Shown: piece by piece, positions 48,034 through 56,305 of the stretch | Numbering within the stretch: position 1 is the first letter of the stretch | How the letters are laid out: each line of letters starts with the position of its first letter | Assembly (NCBI RefSeq): GCF_000430665.1 | Contig: NZ_AUML01000018.1 | Coordinates: 47,814-111,813, forward strand | DNA: 64,000 bases | Source: Aquimarina muelleri DSM 19832 | Lineage (GTDB): Bacteria > Bacteroidota > Bacteroidia > Flavobacteriales > Flavobacteriaceae | Direction of reading: 5' to 3' | The notes under the pieces: generated by a model | The model's input: the letters and a program-made list of their open reading frames with translations, nothing else | Databases searched by the model: none | What the model was told of the DNA's origin: nothing | Made by a program: the position numbers and the translations under genes

Positions 48034-48909
48034 TTATGTTTTTGTCTTTCCAAAACCATAAATAATTTGTTTCCAAAAGTGTTTAGGAACTTGTTCATCT
48101 CCAGGGAAACCAATCTCGATAGTACCACTATCTTCGGGTATATAATTGGTTTTAAATATATAATCCCAAATGCTTAGACTAATACCAAAATTTACTCCAT
48201 AAGAGTTTTTGGGGATACTATACGAATGGTGATAAAGGTGCATTACAGGGTTGTTTAGGAGGTATTTTAATGGCCCCCAGGTAATTTTAATATTTGCATG
48301 ATTAAAATGCCCAATCATAATTGCAAAAAAGTGTACTATATAAGCCTGCTCTGGTTCGAAGCCTCCCAAAATCATTACTCCAATAGTTTTTAATGGCTTA
48401 TAAAAAATATTTTCCATCCAATGATACCGTAAATGCGCTGCAAACCCCATTTCTTTAACAGAATGGTGTATTTTATGAAACCTCCATAAAAAAGGGTATT
48501 TATGAAGCAGGACATGCGTAAACCATTGTACAAAATCCAAAATAATAAAAAATAGTAGGAGTTGTGCCCACATTGGTAATGTGGAAATGTCGATAACGGT
48601 CAAGCTTTTTGTAGAGATCCCTATATCGTTAAGAAAAATTTCTAAAAGTTTGTAAAACCCACCAATAACAATAGAAAAGACGAAGAAGTTGAAATACATA
48701 TAAAACCCATCTAACCAAAAATCTTTTCTGAATACAGACTGGTTTTTTCTCCATGGAAAAGCAATTTCTAGCCCCCAAACTAACAAAGATATAATAGTCA
48801 ACCCCCAAAAATAGTTAGTAAACCAAGGAACTTCGAAAGCTATAGATTTTATAGTCCAATCTACATTTCCTGTAAAAGCATCTATAAATGCATTACTGTA
48901 TTTTTTCAT
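48034..48909 (-). CDS. Fatty acid hydroxylase/sterol desaturase-family membrane enzyme
   Basis: 291 residues, four to five membrane spans, with the di-iron histidine boxes: HVLLHKYPFLWRFHKIHHSV (about 132-151), HLRYHWMEN, and GHFNHANI plus HLYHHSYSI further on. Such enzymes hydroxylate or desaturate lipids using oxygen. The substrate is unknown. Separated from its neighbours by about 120 nt or more on each side. Confidence 0.9.
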   Translation of the reverse strand: MKKYSNAFIDAFTGNVDWTIKSIAFEVPWFTNYFWGLTIISLLVWGLEIAFPWRKNQSVFRKDFWLDGFYMYFNFFVFSIVIGGFYKLLEIFLNDIGISTKSLTVIDISTLPMWAQLLLFFIILDFVQWFTHVLLHKYPFLWRFHKIHHSVKEMGFAAHLRYHWMENIFYKPLKTIGVMILGGFEPEQAYIVHFFAIMIGHFNHANIKITWGPLKYLLNNPVMHLYHHSYSIPKNSYGVNFGISLSIWDYIFKTNYIPEDSGTIEIGFPGDEQVPKHFWKQIIYGFGKTKT

Positions 48910-48966
48910 TAAAAATTTTTATTTAAGACTAATTTTTTGGGTACTCTTAAAAAGTAGTACTCAACA

Positions 48967-48998
48967 TTTAGAGCTTGTTTTTTCAAACAAGCTCTAAA
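48967..48998. terminator. Terminator of the peroxiredoxin/SQR-like unit
   Basis: TTTAGAGCTTGTTT (48967-48980) pairs perfectly with AAACAAGCTCTAAA (48985-48998) around TTTC. It is 61 nt downstream of the SQR-like stop on the minus strand. Confidence 0.8.
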
Positions 48999-49059
48999 GA
49001 TATGTTTACCTCTTTAATGCAAAGTAAGAAACTTTTTTAGTTAAAATTAGAAATCTATT

Positions 49060-50307
49060 TTATACTTCTTTTCCTTTTAACATCTTATTCCAATATAAAT
49101 ATGGTAGTATATATTTTTTTAAAATCCAAAGTCTCCAATGTTCTTTTGAAGAATCTTTAATCCACATTTTTTTTAATTTAGGATCTGGAGTAAACTTTTT
49201 GGTATAGTCAAATTCTGCCAATACCATTTTGCCATATCCTGTAATAAAGGGACAAGAGGAATAGCCATCATATTTTGTGGTGCCTAGTTTTTGATATGTA
49301 ATTAATTCTAGAATATTATGAACAACAATAGGGGCTTGTTTTCTTATTGCGGCTCCTGTTTTGGATGTAGGTACATTAGTAACATCCCCTAGGCCAAATA
49401 TGTTAGGATATTCTTTATGTTGTAACGTATATTGGTCTACATCCATCCAACCAGTAGAATCGCTTAATACAGAGTCTTTAATAAAGTCTGGAGGTGTATT
49501 GGGTGGTACCAGATGTAACATATCATATCGGATTCCTATTAATTCTTTTTCTTGAAGAATATCTAATTCTATAGGATTATGTTCTTTATAATCAGGACTT
49601 ACTTTAAACCAAGCGATTTGTTTATTACTATCTATTTTTTTAAGTTCATGGTTAAATTTAATACCAATCTCTTTTCTGTCAACAACCTTCATTAAGGTTT
49701 TTGCTATTTCGGGTACAGCAAAAATGATATCAGAGGCGCTTGCATATACTACCTTAGTACTATTTTTAACGCCATTTTTTGCAAAATAATCATCCGCCAG
49801 ATACATTATTTTTTGTGGAGCGCCACCGCATTTATATGGTTTTGGAGGTTGTGTAAACAAAGCAACGCCTCCTTTAAAATTTTTTATAACATCCCAAGTA
49901 TGATTAGGATTGGTATAATTACTACAAACCACCCCTTTATCGATACTTTCTGGTAATCCTTCTACCAAAGAGGCATCTAATTTTAATCCAGGCGCAACAA
50001 TTAAAAAGTCATATGTATATTTTTTGTCAAGTGTTGTATCTACACTATTTTGATTAGGATGTATAGAAATGACCCTGTCTTTTATCCATATTGCATTTTT
50101 AGGCATTACAGATTGCATCGGTCGTTTAGTTTTTTCATAGCTATAAGTGCCCCCACCAACAAGTGTCCATGCTGGTTGATACCAATGTGTTTCTGATGGT
50201 TCTATAACTGCTATGCTAAGTTTTGAGTTCTTTTTAAGAAGACTACTTGCAGTCATAATTCCTGCAGTTCCCCCTCCAATAACAAGTATTTGATAATGCA
50301 TATTCAT
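49060..50307 (-). CDS. FAD-dependent sulfide:quinone oxidoreductase-like protein
   Basis: About 415 residues starting at the ATG at 50307, which overlaps the peroxiredoxin stop by 1 nt (TAATG). Dinucleotide-binding YQILVIGGGTAGIMTASSL at the N-terminus, FLIVAPGLKLDASL, the Cys-containing PPKPYKCGGAPQKIMYLAD (a cysteine seen in SQR relatives) and IFGLGDVTNVPTSKTGAAIR. It probably oxidises sulfide or a related thiol at the membrane. A second reactive Cys may be the one in GVVCSNYT. Confidence 0.87.
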   Translation of the reverse strand: MNMHYQILVIGGGTAGIMTASSLLKKNSKLSIAVIEPSETHWYQPAWTLVGGGTYSYEKTKRPMQSVMPKNAIWIKDRVISIHPNQNSVDTTLDKKYTYDFLIVAPGLKLDASLVEGLPESIDKGVVCSNYTNPNHTWDVIKNFKGGVALFTQPPKPYKCGGAPQKIMYLADDYFAKNGVKNSTKVVYASASDIIFAVPEIAKTLMKVVDRKEIGIKFNHELKKIDSNKQIAWFKVSPDYKEHNPIELDILQEKELIGIRYDMLHLVPPNTPPDFIKDSVLSDSTGWMDVDQYTLQHKEYPNIFGLGDVTNVPTSKTGAAIRKQAPIVVHNILELITYQKLGTTKYDGYSSCPFITGYGKMVLAEFDYTKKFTPDPKLKKMWIKDSSKEHWRLWILKKYILPYLYWNKMLKGKEV

Positions 50308-50972
50308 TAGTCTAGTTTTAAATCTTTTTTTGCCAGATAAAAATCTACTTTTTCGCACGAGGTATCTTCAATTCTATTTTTCATTTCGGTTAAGGTTTTT
50401 GGGGGAGGAACAATTACTTTATCTCCTTTTTTCCAGTTTAGAGGTAAAGCTACTTTGTGTTTGTCAGATACTTGTAAGGCTTCTAATACTCTTAAGATTT
50501 CATTCATGTTTCTGCCAATAGTAAGAGGGTAGTACATGATAAGTCTTATTTTCATATTTGGGTCTATAAAGAATACAGCTCTTACCGCAGCAGTTTCACT
50601 TTCATTAGGTTGTAGCATGCCATATAATTTAGCAACTTTCATATCGATGTCTGCTATTATAGGAAAATCAAAGTATACATTTGTTTTTTCATGCACATTA
50701 TTTACCCAAGCCAAATGCGAATGGATACTATCGATACTAAGACCTATAAGTTTTGTGTTTAAAGAGGTAAACTCTGGTTTTTTTTCTGCAAAACCACTTA
50801 ATTCTGTAGTACATACTGGGGTAAAATCTGCAGGGTGTGAGAATAAAACCACCCATTTTTTTTCTGCAAATTCAGATAGTTTTAATTTACCATGTGTTGT
50901 AATTGCTTCAAAATCGGGAGCATTATCTCCTATTCTAGGTATTGTATTCATTTCTATTGGTGTAGTTTCCAT
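50307..50972 (-). CDS. Peroxiredoxin, Prx6 (1-Cys) type
   Basis: 221 residues. The peroxidatic motif is FSHPADFTPVCTTELSGFAE (about 45-64), and the C-terminal region with LPLNWKKGDKVIVPPPKTL is typical of the long Prx6 branch. It reduces peroxides with a thiol partner. Coupled directly to the SQR-like gene, which suggests joint handling of sulfide and reactive sulfur or oxygen species. Confidence 0.93.
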   Translation of the reverse strand: METTPIEMNTIPRIGDNAPDFEAITTHGKLKLSEFAEKKWVVLFSHPADFTPVCTTELSGFAEKKPEFTSLNTKLIGLSIDSIHSHLAWVNNVHEKTNVYFDFPIIADIDMKVAKLYGMLQPNESETAAVRAVFFIDPNMKIRLIMYYPLTIGRNMNEILRVLEALQVSDKHKVALPLNWKKGDKVIVPPPKTLTEMKNRIEDTSCEKVDFYLAKKDLKLD

Positions 50973-51013
50973 AATTTTTTGATGATTTATAGTTTTTTAA
51001 AAGTGTATATTGA

Positions 51014-51112
51014 TTTAATCCACATTGTGGAGTTTAATTCTCGAGGCTTGCCTCGAAAACAAAATATATTTTCGGAAGCATACCTAGTGAGCTTGCTCCG
51101 AGGTTATTGATT
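51014..51112 (+). repeat. Palindrome-rich dispersed repeat, copy 1
   Basis: About 99 bp starting TTTAATCC. Nested short palindromes: CCACATTGTGG, CGAGGCTTGCCTCG and GAGCTTGCTC. Nearly identical to copy 2 at 51924-52023, diverged from copy 3 at 52297-52394. No terminal inverted repeats long enough for a classical MITE were seen. Confidence 0.8.
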
Positions 51113-51602
51113 TGTTTGTGTCTGTTAATTTAAATTCTTTACTATTTTTTAGCTGTGATTTTGTTATACTTAGTTTCCTATTAATAGATGATTATATATA
51201 CAATATCTGGATCTATTTTATTAGTCAAATTGAATACAGACTGTATAAAAATGTGTTTCGAAAAGGTATTTTACGAAGTCATTTTTATCATGGTTTATTT
51301 TTATTATAAAGTTATAGTGTATAAAAATAGAGTACAGTAACATTTGTTACATAGTAACTAAAATGGAGAGAGTTTTTTGAAATTATCAGATAGAAATAAA
51401 ACTGTAACAGAAATATTAAGGTAGAGTAGATCTTAACTTATTAGGGTATTAAAAACAGTGTATATATAATAATTATTTATAGGCAGGAGTTATGTTTGTT
51501 ATTCAATTAAAAAATATTTGGCGAGATAAAAATCAAGCATAAAAAGTTTTTATTCTAAGTTGTTGCCATAAGATTTCGTTAATTTTATTAAGTTTGCGTT
51601 TA
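51113..51602. promoter_or_regulatory. Region upstream of the small His/Cys-rich gene, with an operator-like palindrome
   Basis: 490 nt without a credible gene. GTAACATTTGTTAC (51337-51350) has perfect six-base arms around TT and is followed by another GTAAC at 51354. This resembles a metalloregulator or TetR-type operator but cannot be assigned. The rest is AT-rich and featureless. Confidence 0.35.
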
Positions 51603-51911
51603 ATGAAAAATGGTCGGTTAAAAAATAGCATTACCTATCTGTTTCTTGTGCTTTTTCTATCCATGAAAACGGCAGGGATTCATGTATTATTACATACAGA
51701 CGATAAGGATCATGCTTTACATTGTACTGTTTGTGACCATGCTATTATATACAATGCAACACCACTTATTTTTTCTGATTCACAAGATTTTACAATTAAT
51801 ATTATAGAGCCTGTTGCTCAGAGAGAGATAACCAAAAACTATAGATTTATTATCTCTAATACTATTGGTTCGGATCAACTCTTTTCCCGACCTCCACCCT
51901 CTACATTATAG
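51603..51911 (+). CDS. Small exported His/Cys-containing protein
   Basis: 102 residues from the ATG at 51603 (an in-frame TTG at 51594 is the alternative). The N-terminal hydrophobic segment (ITYLFLVLFLSMKTAGI) is a signal or anchor. Then come HVLLHTDDKDHALHCTVCDH, dense in His, Asp and Cys, and a C-terminal FSRPPPSTL. Such short proteins often accompany metal-uptake genes in Flavobacteria, and this one lies upstream of a COG0523 GTPase gene, so metal binding is likely. Confidence 0.65.
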   Translation: MKNGRLKNSITYLFLVLFLSMKTAGIHVLLHTDDKDHALHCTVCDHAIIYNATPLIFSDSQDFTINIIEPVAQREITKNYRFIISNTIGSDQLFSRPPPSTL

Positions 51912-51923
51912 TTTTTTCGCAAT

Positions 51924-52023
51924 TTTAATCCACATTGTGGAGTTTAATTCTCCGAGGCTTGCCTCAAAAACAAAATATATTTTCGGAAGCATACCTAGTG
52001 AGCTTGCTCTAAGGTTATTGATT
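51924..52023 (+). repeat. Palindrome-rich dispersed repeat, copy 2
   Basis: 100 bp from TTTAATCC to ATTGATT, with CCACATTGTGG, GAGGCTTGCCTC and GAGCTTGCTC. Only a few substitutions separate it from copy 1. It begins 12 nt after the stop codon of the small exported protein gene. Confidence 0.8.
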
Positions 52024-52296
52024 AAGTAGAGAAAAAGTTGAAATTTCATATTATTTGTTTTCTCATTGGTCTTTGAGGACAATTTAAGTTCTTTCAAAGA
52101 CAAAAGTTGAGGTTTATAATAATGTTAGATTTTAATAATTTGGATATTCATTATTATAACTGTATATCATAAATATGGGGATTCAATTAATATTTTAAAT
52201 ATTCTAAAATGCTTCGCCTTTCAAGGCTTTTTTTAGAAATAATCGCGCATAGATTTTTTGTGTTTTAGAATGTCAGCTATCCTTTTACTTCTTGCT
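52024..52296. other. Spacer between repeat copies 2 and 3
   Basis: AT-rich, no gene supported. A weak hairpin-like segment, GCTTCGCCTTTCAAGGC, lies near 52211. Confidence 0.4.
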
Positions 52297-52394
52297 TTTA
52301 ATCCCTTATTAAGGAGTTTGTTTCTCAAGACTTGTCTCGAAAATAAAATACACCTTCAGAGGTATACCTCGTGATATTGCTCTGAGGTTGTTGC
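52297..52394 (+). repeat. Palindrome-rich dispersed repeat, copy 3 (diverged)
   Basis: Starts TTTAATCC like copies 1 and 2 and keeps the order of short palindromes although their sequences differ: AGACTTGTCT replaces GGCTTGCC and GAGGTATACCTC replaces AAGCATACCT. Compensating changes on both arms suggest the palindromic structure is maintained. It ends 70 nt before the COG0523 ATG; an AATACGTATT palindrome lies at 52401-52410. Confidence 0.7.
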
Positions 52395-52464
52395 TTATAA
52401 AATACGTATTACCAATGTCAAACCGAAAACATACTGTTTGTTTTATAAATAATAAACTGAATAC

Positions 52465-53664
52465 ATGAAAAAATTACCTGTAACTGTATTGAGCGGTTTT
52501 CTGGGGGCAGGAAAAACCACATTACTAAATCATATACTACATAACAAAGAAGGCTTAAAAGTAGCTGTCATTGTTAATGATATGAGCGAAGTGAATATAG
52601 ATGCCCAATTCATTAAAAATGAAAACACACTTTCTAGAACCGAAGAAAAATTGGTAGAAATGTCCAATGGTTGTATCTGTTGTACATTGCGTGAAGATCT
52701 TATGGTAGAAGTTGAAAGACTTGCTAAACAAAATAAGTTTGATTACCTATTGATAGAAAGTACTGGTATAAGTGAGCCTATTCCTGTAGCCCAAACTTTT
52801 ACGTTTGAAAGTGAAGATGGCAATATAGACCTAAGTCGTTTTAGTTATATAGATACTATGGTAACGGTAGTGGACGCCTTTAATTTCTTAAAAGATTTTT
52901 CTAGTTCTGACTATCTTACTACAAGATCGCTTACAGATATCGAGGATGACAATAGAACTATAGTTAATTTACTTACTGATCAGGTTGAATTTGCTAACGT
53001 TATTATTATTAATAAAATTGATCTTGCAACAGAAGAGCAATTAAAAGAGCTTCATGCTATCATCCATAAATTAAATCCAGAAGCACGTATTATTCCTGTC
53101 AATAAATCAAAGGTTGAATTGAAACATATCATCAATACAGGTCTTTTTGATTACGAAAAAGCAGAAGCTTCTGCTGGTTGGATAAAAGAACTTGAAAACG
53201 AGCATATCCCTGAAACCGAAGAATACGGTATTGGTTCTTTTGTGTTCAAGAGCAAAAAGCCGTTTCATCCTGAACGTTTTTTAAAGTATTTAAATGAAAG
53301 CTTTCCACAAAACATTATTAGAAGTAAGGGGTTGTTTTGGTTAGCTTCAAGATCTGATCAGGCTTTAGTATGGAGTACAGCAGGAGGATCTTTTAAAGCC
53401 GATAATGCAGGAATTTGGTGGGCGTCCATGCCTTTTGTAGAGCGAACTAGCTATGCCGCCTTCAATGAAAATAAAAATCAAATTGAATCGGAATGGGATA
53501 CCTTATTTGGAGACAGAAAAATAGAATTGGTCTTTATTGGGCAATATCTAGAAAAAGAAGAAATCATAAACCAATTACTGGATTGTCTGCTTACAGATAA
53601 GGAAGAACAATTATGGGGAAATAAATTGTTTCCTCAAGAAGACTACTGGCCTATAGCAAGATAA
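52465..53664 (+). CDS. COG0523 (CobW/ZigA-type) GTP-dependent metallochaperone
   Basis: 399 residues. Walker [16 protein letters not shown] (about 11-25), the metal-binding CxCC motif in [12 protein letters not shown] (about 69-80), [13 protein letters not shown] and NKIDL for guanine recognition, and a C-terminal CobW_C domain (about 255-370, [18 protein letters not shown]). Members insert zinc or other metals into client enzymes and are often induced by zinc shortage. First gene of a four-gene unit, 26 nt before the ABC ATPase gene. Confidence 0.93.
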   Translation: MKKLPVTVLSGFLGAGKTTLLNHILHNKEGLKVAVIVNDMSEVNIDAQFIKNENTLSRTEEKLVEMSNGCICCTLREDLMVEVERLAKQNKFDYLLIESTGISEPIPVAQTFTFESEDGNIDLSRFSYIDTMVTVVDAFNFLKDFSSSDYLTTRSLTDIEDDNRTIVNLLTDQVEFANVIIINKIDLATEEQLKELHAIIHKLNPEARIIPVNKSKVELKHIINTGLFDYEKAEASAGWIKELENEHIPETEEYGIGSFVFKSKKPFHPERFLKYLNESFPQNIIRSKGLFWLASRSDQALVWSTAGGSFKADNAGIWWASMPFVERTSYAAFNENKNQIESEWDTLFGDRKIELVFIGQYLEKEEIINQLLDCLLTDKEEQLWGNKLFPQEDYWPIAR

Positions 53665-53690
53665 AAATCCAAGATTTTATAAAATTTGAG

Positions 53691-54320
53691 ATGATACAAA
53701 CAGATAATCTTACATTTCGTTATAAAAAAACGGAATGCACTTTTTGTTTCCCAAACATAGATTTAAAGGAGCAGGAAAACTTACTTATTCTAGGTAAATC
53801 AGGAATAGGAAAAACAACTCTTTTACATCTTTTAGCAGGTTTATTACCCCCTGTTAGCGGAAAAATAGTAATGGAAGGCGTAGATATCAACTCTTTGTCT
53901 CATGGACAATTAGATAAGTTTAGGGGGCAAAATATAGGGCTTGTATTTCAAAAAAGTCATGCTGTTCAATCTTTGAATACTGTTGAAAACCTACAGGCTC
54001 GCCTTTTTTTTAGTAAAAAATCTAAAAACAATATACTGATTAACAATTTGTTAAATCAATTAGGTTTGGACGACTGTAAAAAAAGTAAGGTTAATGAGCT
54101 TAGTGAAGGACAATTACAACGATTAGGGATAGCGTTATCTGTAGTACATAATCCAAAAGTTATTCTAGCAGATGAACCTACCTCGAATTTAGATGATGAT
54201 AACTGCAAAATAGTTATTGAATTGCTTATTAATCAAGCAAAGCGAACCAATGCCAATCTAATTGTTATAACGCATGATCATAGGATTAAATCATTATTTT
54301 CAAATTCAATAATATTATGA
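53691..54320 (+). CDS. ABC transporter ATP-binding protein (LolD/MacB type)
   Basis: 209 residues. Walker A ILGKSGIGKTTLLHLLAG (about 32-49), Q-loop FQKSHAV, signature LSEGQLQRLGIALS (about 141-154), Walker B VILADEPTSNLDDD and the His switch VITHDH. Its start follows the GTPase gene closely and its stop overlaps the permease ATG by 4 nt, so the two form one transporter. Confidence 0.93.
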   Translation: MIQTDNLTFRYKKTECTFCFPNIDLKEQENLLILGKSGIGKTTLLHLLAGLLPPVSGKIVMEGVDINSLSHGQLDKFRGQNIGLVFQKSHAVQSLNTVENLQARLFFSKKSKNNILINNLLNQLGLDDCKKSKVNELSEGQLQRLGIALSVVHNPKVILADEPTSNLDDDNCKIVIELLINQAKRTNANLIVITHDHRIKSLFSNSIIL

Positions 54321-55528
54321 CTATTTGGAAAATTAGCTTACAAAACATAAAGACCAGACCTCTATATACTTTTTTAAGTGTTTTTACTCTATCATTAAGT
54401 ATAGCTCTTCTTTTAGGAATCCAACAATTGAAAACCTCATTTGAACACCAAATGGAAAATAATTTAGGAGCTATTGATTTGGTTATTGGAGCCAAAGGAA
54501 GTCCGTTACAGTTGGTTTTGGCTTCTGTACTACATTTAGATAATCCTACAGGAAATATCTTATATAAAGATGCAAAAAAAATAAGCAAAAGCCCTTTGAT
54601 AAAGACAGCTGTTCCCATTTCTTATGGAGATAATTACAAAGGTTATAAGATTATAGGAACTACAGGCGAATTTGTATCTCTTTATAATGCTAAATTAGAA
54701 AAGGGAAGTGTAGTAAAAAAGTCTATGGAGGTTATTCTTGGGCATACCGTAGCAGCGCAACTAGATCTAAAGGTAGGGGAGACTTTCTTAAGTTCTCATG
54801 GGTTGATTGAAAATGATATAGAGGTACATTCTGAGAGCTTAACTGTAGTGGGGATATTAAAACCAACTCAAAAAGTAATAGATCGTTTGATTATCACTAA
54901 TTTAGAAAGTGTATGGGATGTTCATCATCATGATAATGAAGTACATGAAAAAGAGAAAAATCACATGGAATATCATGAAGGAAAGGAGATAACCTCACTG
55001 TTGGTTTCTTTTAGAAATCCTTCAGCTCTTTTAACACTTCCCAGAAGAATCAATAAACACACCTATATGCAAGCAGCATTACCAAAGTATGAGTTGGATA
55101 GGTTATATCAATATACTGGTGTTGGGTTTAAAACAATTTCTTGGATTGCCTATATAATTCTTGTTATTTCTTGCATGACCGTTTTCATTAGTCTTTATAA
55201 AATGGTAAAGGAAAGAGCCTTTGATTTGGCACTTTTACGAACTTATGGAGCAAGTAATTTTCAGTTAATACGAATGGTTGTTTATGAAGGGGTATTAATT
55301 GTATTTCTAGCTCTAATATTAGGACTTGCCTTATCAAAAATTGGGGTATACTTTATGTTTAAAATAACAGAAACAGACAATAAACAAAACATACTTCAAG
55401 AACTACCATTTCACGAACTCTTACAAACAGTAATGTTAGTGTTTAGTATGATAGTACTTTCTGTTTTACTAGCTATATATCCCATCATAAAAATGAATAT
55501 ATCAACTATTTTGAGTAATGAAAAATAA
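54317..55528 (+). CDS. FtsX/MacB-like ABC permease with His-rich external loop
   Basis: 403 residues: one N-terminal span (about 17-36), a large extracytoplasmic domain, then three C-terminal spans (about 275-298, 325-350, 373-397). GAIDLVIGAKGSPLQLVLAS is a strongly conserved-looking segment. Residues 203-220 of the external domain read HHHDNEVHEKEKNHMEYH, with six His and several Glu, a plausible metal-sensing or metal-binding loop. The fold is that of mechanotransmission transporters (LolE, MacB) rather than classical importers. Overlaps the next gene by 11 nt. Confidence 0.9.
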   Translation: MTIWKISLQNIKTRPLYTFLSVFTLSLSIALLLGIQQLKTSFEHQMENNLGAIDLVIGAKGSPLQLVLASVLHLDNPTGNILYKDAKKISKSPLIKTAVPISYGDNYKGYKIIGTTGEFVSLYNAKLEKGSVVKKSMEVILGHTVAAQLDLKVGETFLSSHGLIENDIEVHSESLTVVGILKPTQKVIDRLIITNLESVWDVHHHDNEVHEKEKNHMEYHEGKEITSLLVSFRNPSALLTLPRRINKHTYMQAALPKYELDRLYQYTGVGFKTISWIAYIILVISCMTVFISLYKMVKERAFDLALLRTYGASNFQLIRMVVYEGVLIVFLALILGLALSKIGVYFMFKITETDNKQNILQELPFHELLQTVMLVFSMIVLSVLLAIYPIIKMNISTILSNEK

Positions 55529-55967
55529 ATTTTTAATTATTATTATTATTATTATCCTTCTATCTAGCTATACATGTTTTAGTCAACAGAAGGTGACTTG
55601 GAAAGATTTATCACAAGTAAAATTTACAGAGAAGTTTTTTCCTGCTTACGGAGAGTCTTTTTTGTACCCAGAATTCCTCTCTTTTGTAAAAGCTTTGGAA
55701 GGAAAACAGATAACCATTACCGGTTATTTCTTAAATGTAGATCCTAAGGGGAAATTATATATTTTATCTAAAGGACCTATGTCTTCTTGCTTTTTTTGTG
55801 GAGTTGGTGGTCCTGAAACAGCCATAGAACTACAATTTACCTCCAAACCAACTTTTAAAACAGATGCTATAGTATCTATAACAGGTACTTTGAAGTTAAA
55901 TGCCGATGATATAGAACATTTTAATTACATTCTTGAGAATTGTAAAGGGCAATTAATTAATAAATAA
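55518..55967 (+). CDS. Exported CxxC protein of the putative metal operon (DUF3299-like)
   Basis: 149 residues. Signal peptide (about 1-22, ending CFSQQ), then VTWKDLSQVKFTEKFFP and a beta-barrel-like (OB-like) domain with ITITGYFLNVDPKGKLYILS, a CFFC metal-site candidate in MSSCFFCGVGGPETAIEL (about 92-109), and IVSITGTLKLNADDIEHFNYIL. Last gene of the COG0523-ABC unit; similar proteins accompany FtsX-type permeases in other zinc-linked loci. Metal is inferred. Confidence 0.75.
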   Translation: MKNKFLIIIIIIILLSSYTCFSQQKVTWKDLSQVKFTEKFFPAYGESFLYPEFLSFVKALEGKQITITGYFLNVDPKGKLYILSKGPMSSCFFCGVGGPETAIELQFTSKPTFKTDAIVSITGTLKLNADDIEHFNYILENCKGQLINK

Positions 55968-56058
55968 TAATAACACGATTTTATTGAAATAGATAGAAAA
56001 TAAATTCTCTAAGAAAAAACAAGAGGAAATTAAATTAACACAACATGTAGAACTAAAA

Positions 56059-56090
56059 AACCGTTCATTATTTACTGAAAATGAACGGTT
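56059..56090 (-). terminator. Terminator of the former tRNA-Pro gene
   Basis: AACCGTTCATT (56059-56069) pairs with AATGAACGGTT (56080-56090). On the minus strand the hairpin is followed by a T run (complement of the A run at 56055-56060). It lies 9 nt beyond the tRNA 3' end at 56099, so it is the native terminator left on the chromosomal side. Confidence 0.75.
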
Positions 56091-56098
56091 TGTACTAG

Positions 56099-56123
56099 TC
56101 GGGATGACAGGATTTGAACCTGC
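56099..56123 (-). other. 3' end of a tRNA-Pro gene: attachment site of an integrative element
   Basis: On the minus strand, a T arm (stem GCAGG/CCTGT with loop TTCAAAT, 56123-56107) is followed by CATCCCG (acceptor 3' strand, 56106-56100) and discriminator A. A 5' acceptor strand CGGGATG would fit a tRNA-Pro. Upstream of the T arm the sequence is not tRNA-like, so only the 3' part exists. This is the usual scar of integration into a tRNA 3' end; the complete tRNA should sit at the far end of the element, outside the window. Confidence 0.75.
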
Positions 56124-56162
56124 TATCTTACCCATATTTTTATACTATTATTTGACGTTTTC

Positions 56163-56270
56163 AGTGACACTAATATACTGTATATTAAGTGTTTTTCAAG
56201 AATACTGTAGGATTTTTTAAAAATAATTTTTGTGACTGATTTACTGTTTTTAAGTGACTACAACTGACTA
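56163..56270. promoter_or_regulatory. Candidate integrase arm-binding repeats next to the att site
   Basis: Short direct repeats of AGTGACT type occur at 56163 (AGTGACAC), 56232 (GTGACTGA), 56253 (AGTGACTA) and 56263 (ACTGACTA), inside the element and 40-170 bp from the core. Tyrosine integrases bind such arms. The region 56124-56305 holds no gene. Confidence 0.4.
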
Positions 56271-56305
56271 CTTTTTAACTACCTGATTTTGTGTTATTTG
56301 CAATG

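Noticed and set aside
51112..51309. 65-codon hydrophobic open frame upstream of the small exported protein
   Set aside because: AT-rich low-complexity translation with no family resemblance; it starts inside repeat copy 1.
55953..56135. 60-codon minus-strand open frame over the tRNA scar
   Set aside because: It runs through the tRNA fragment and its terminator; coding is implausible.
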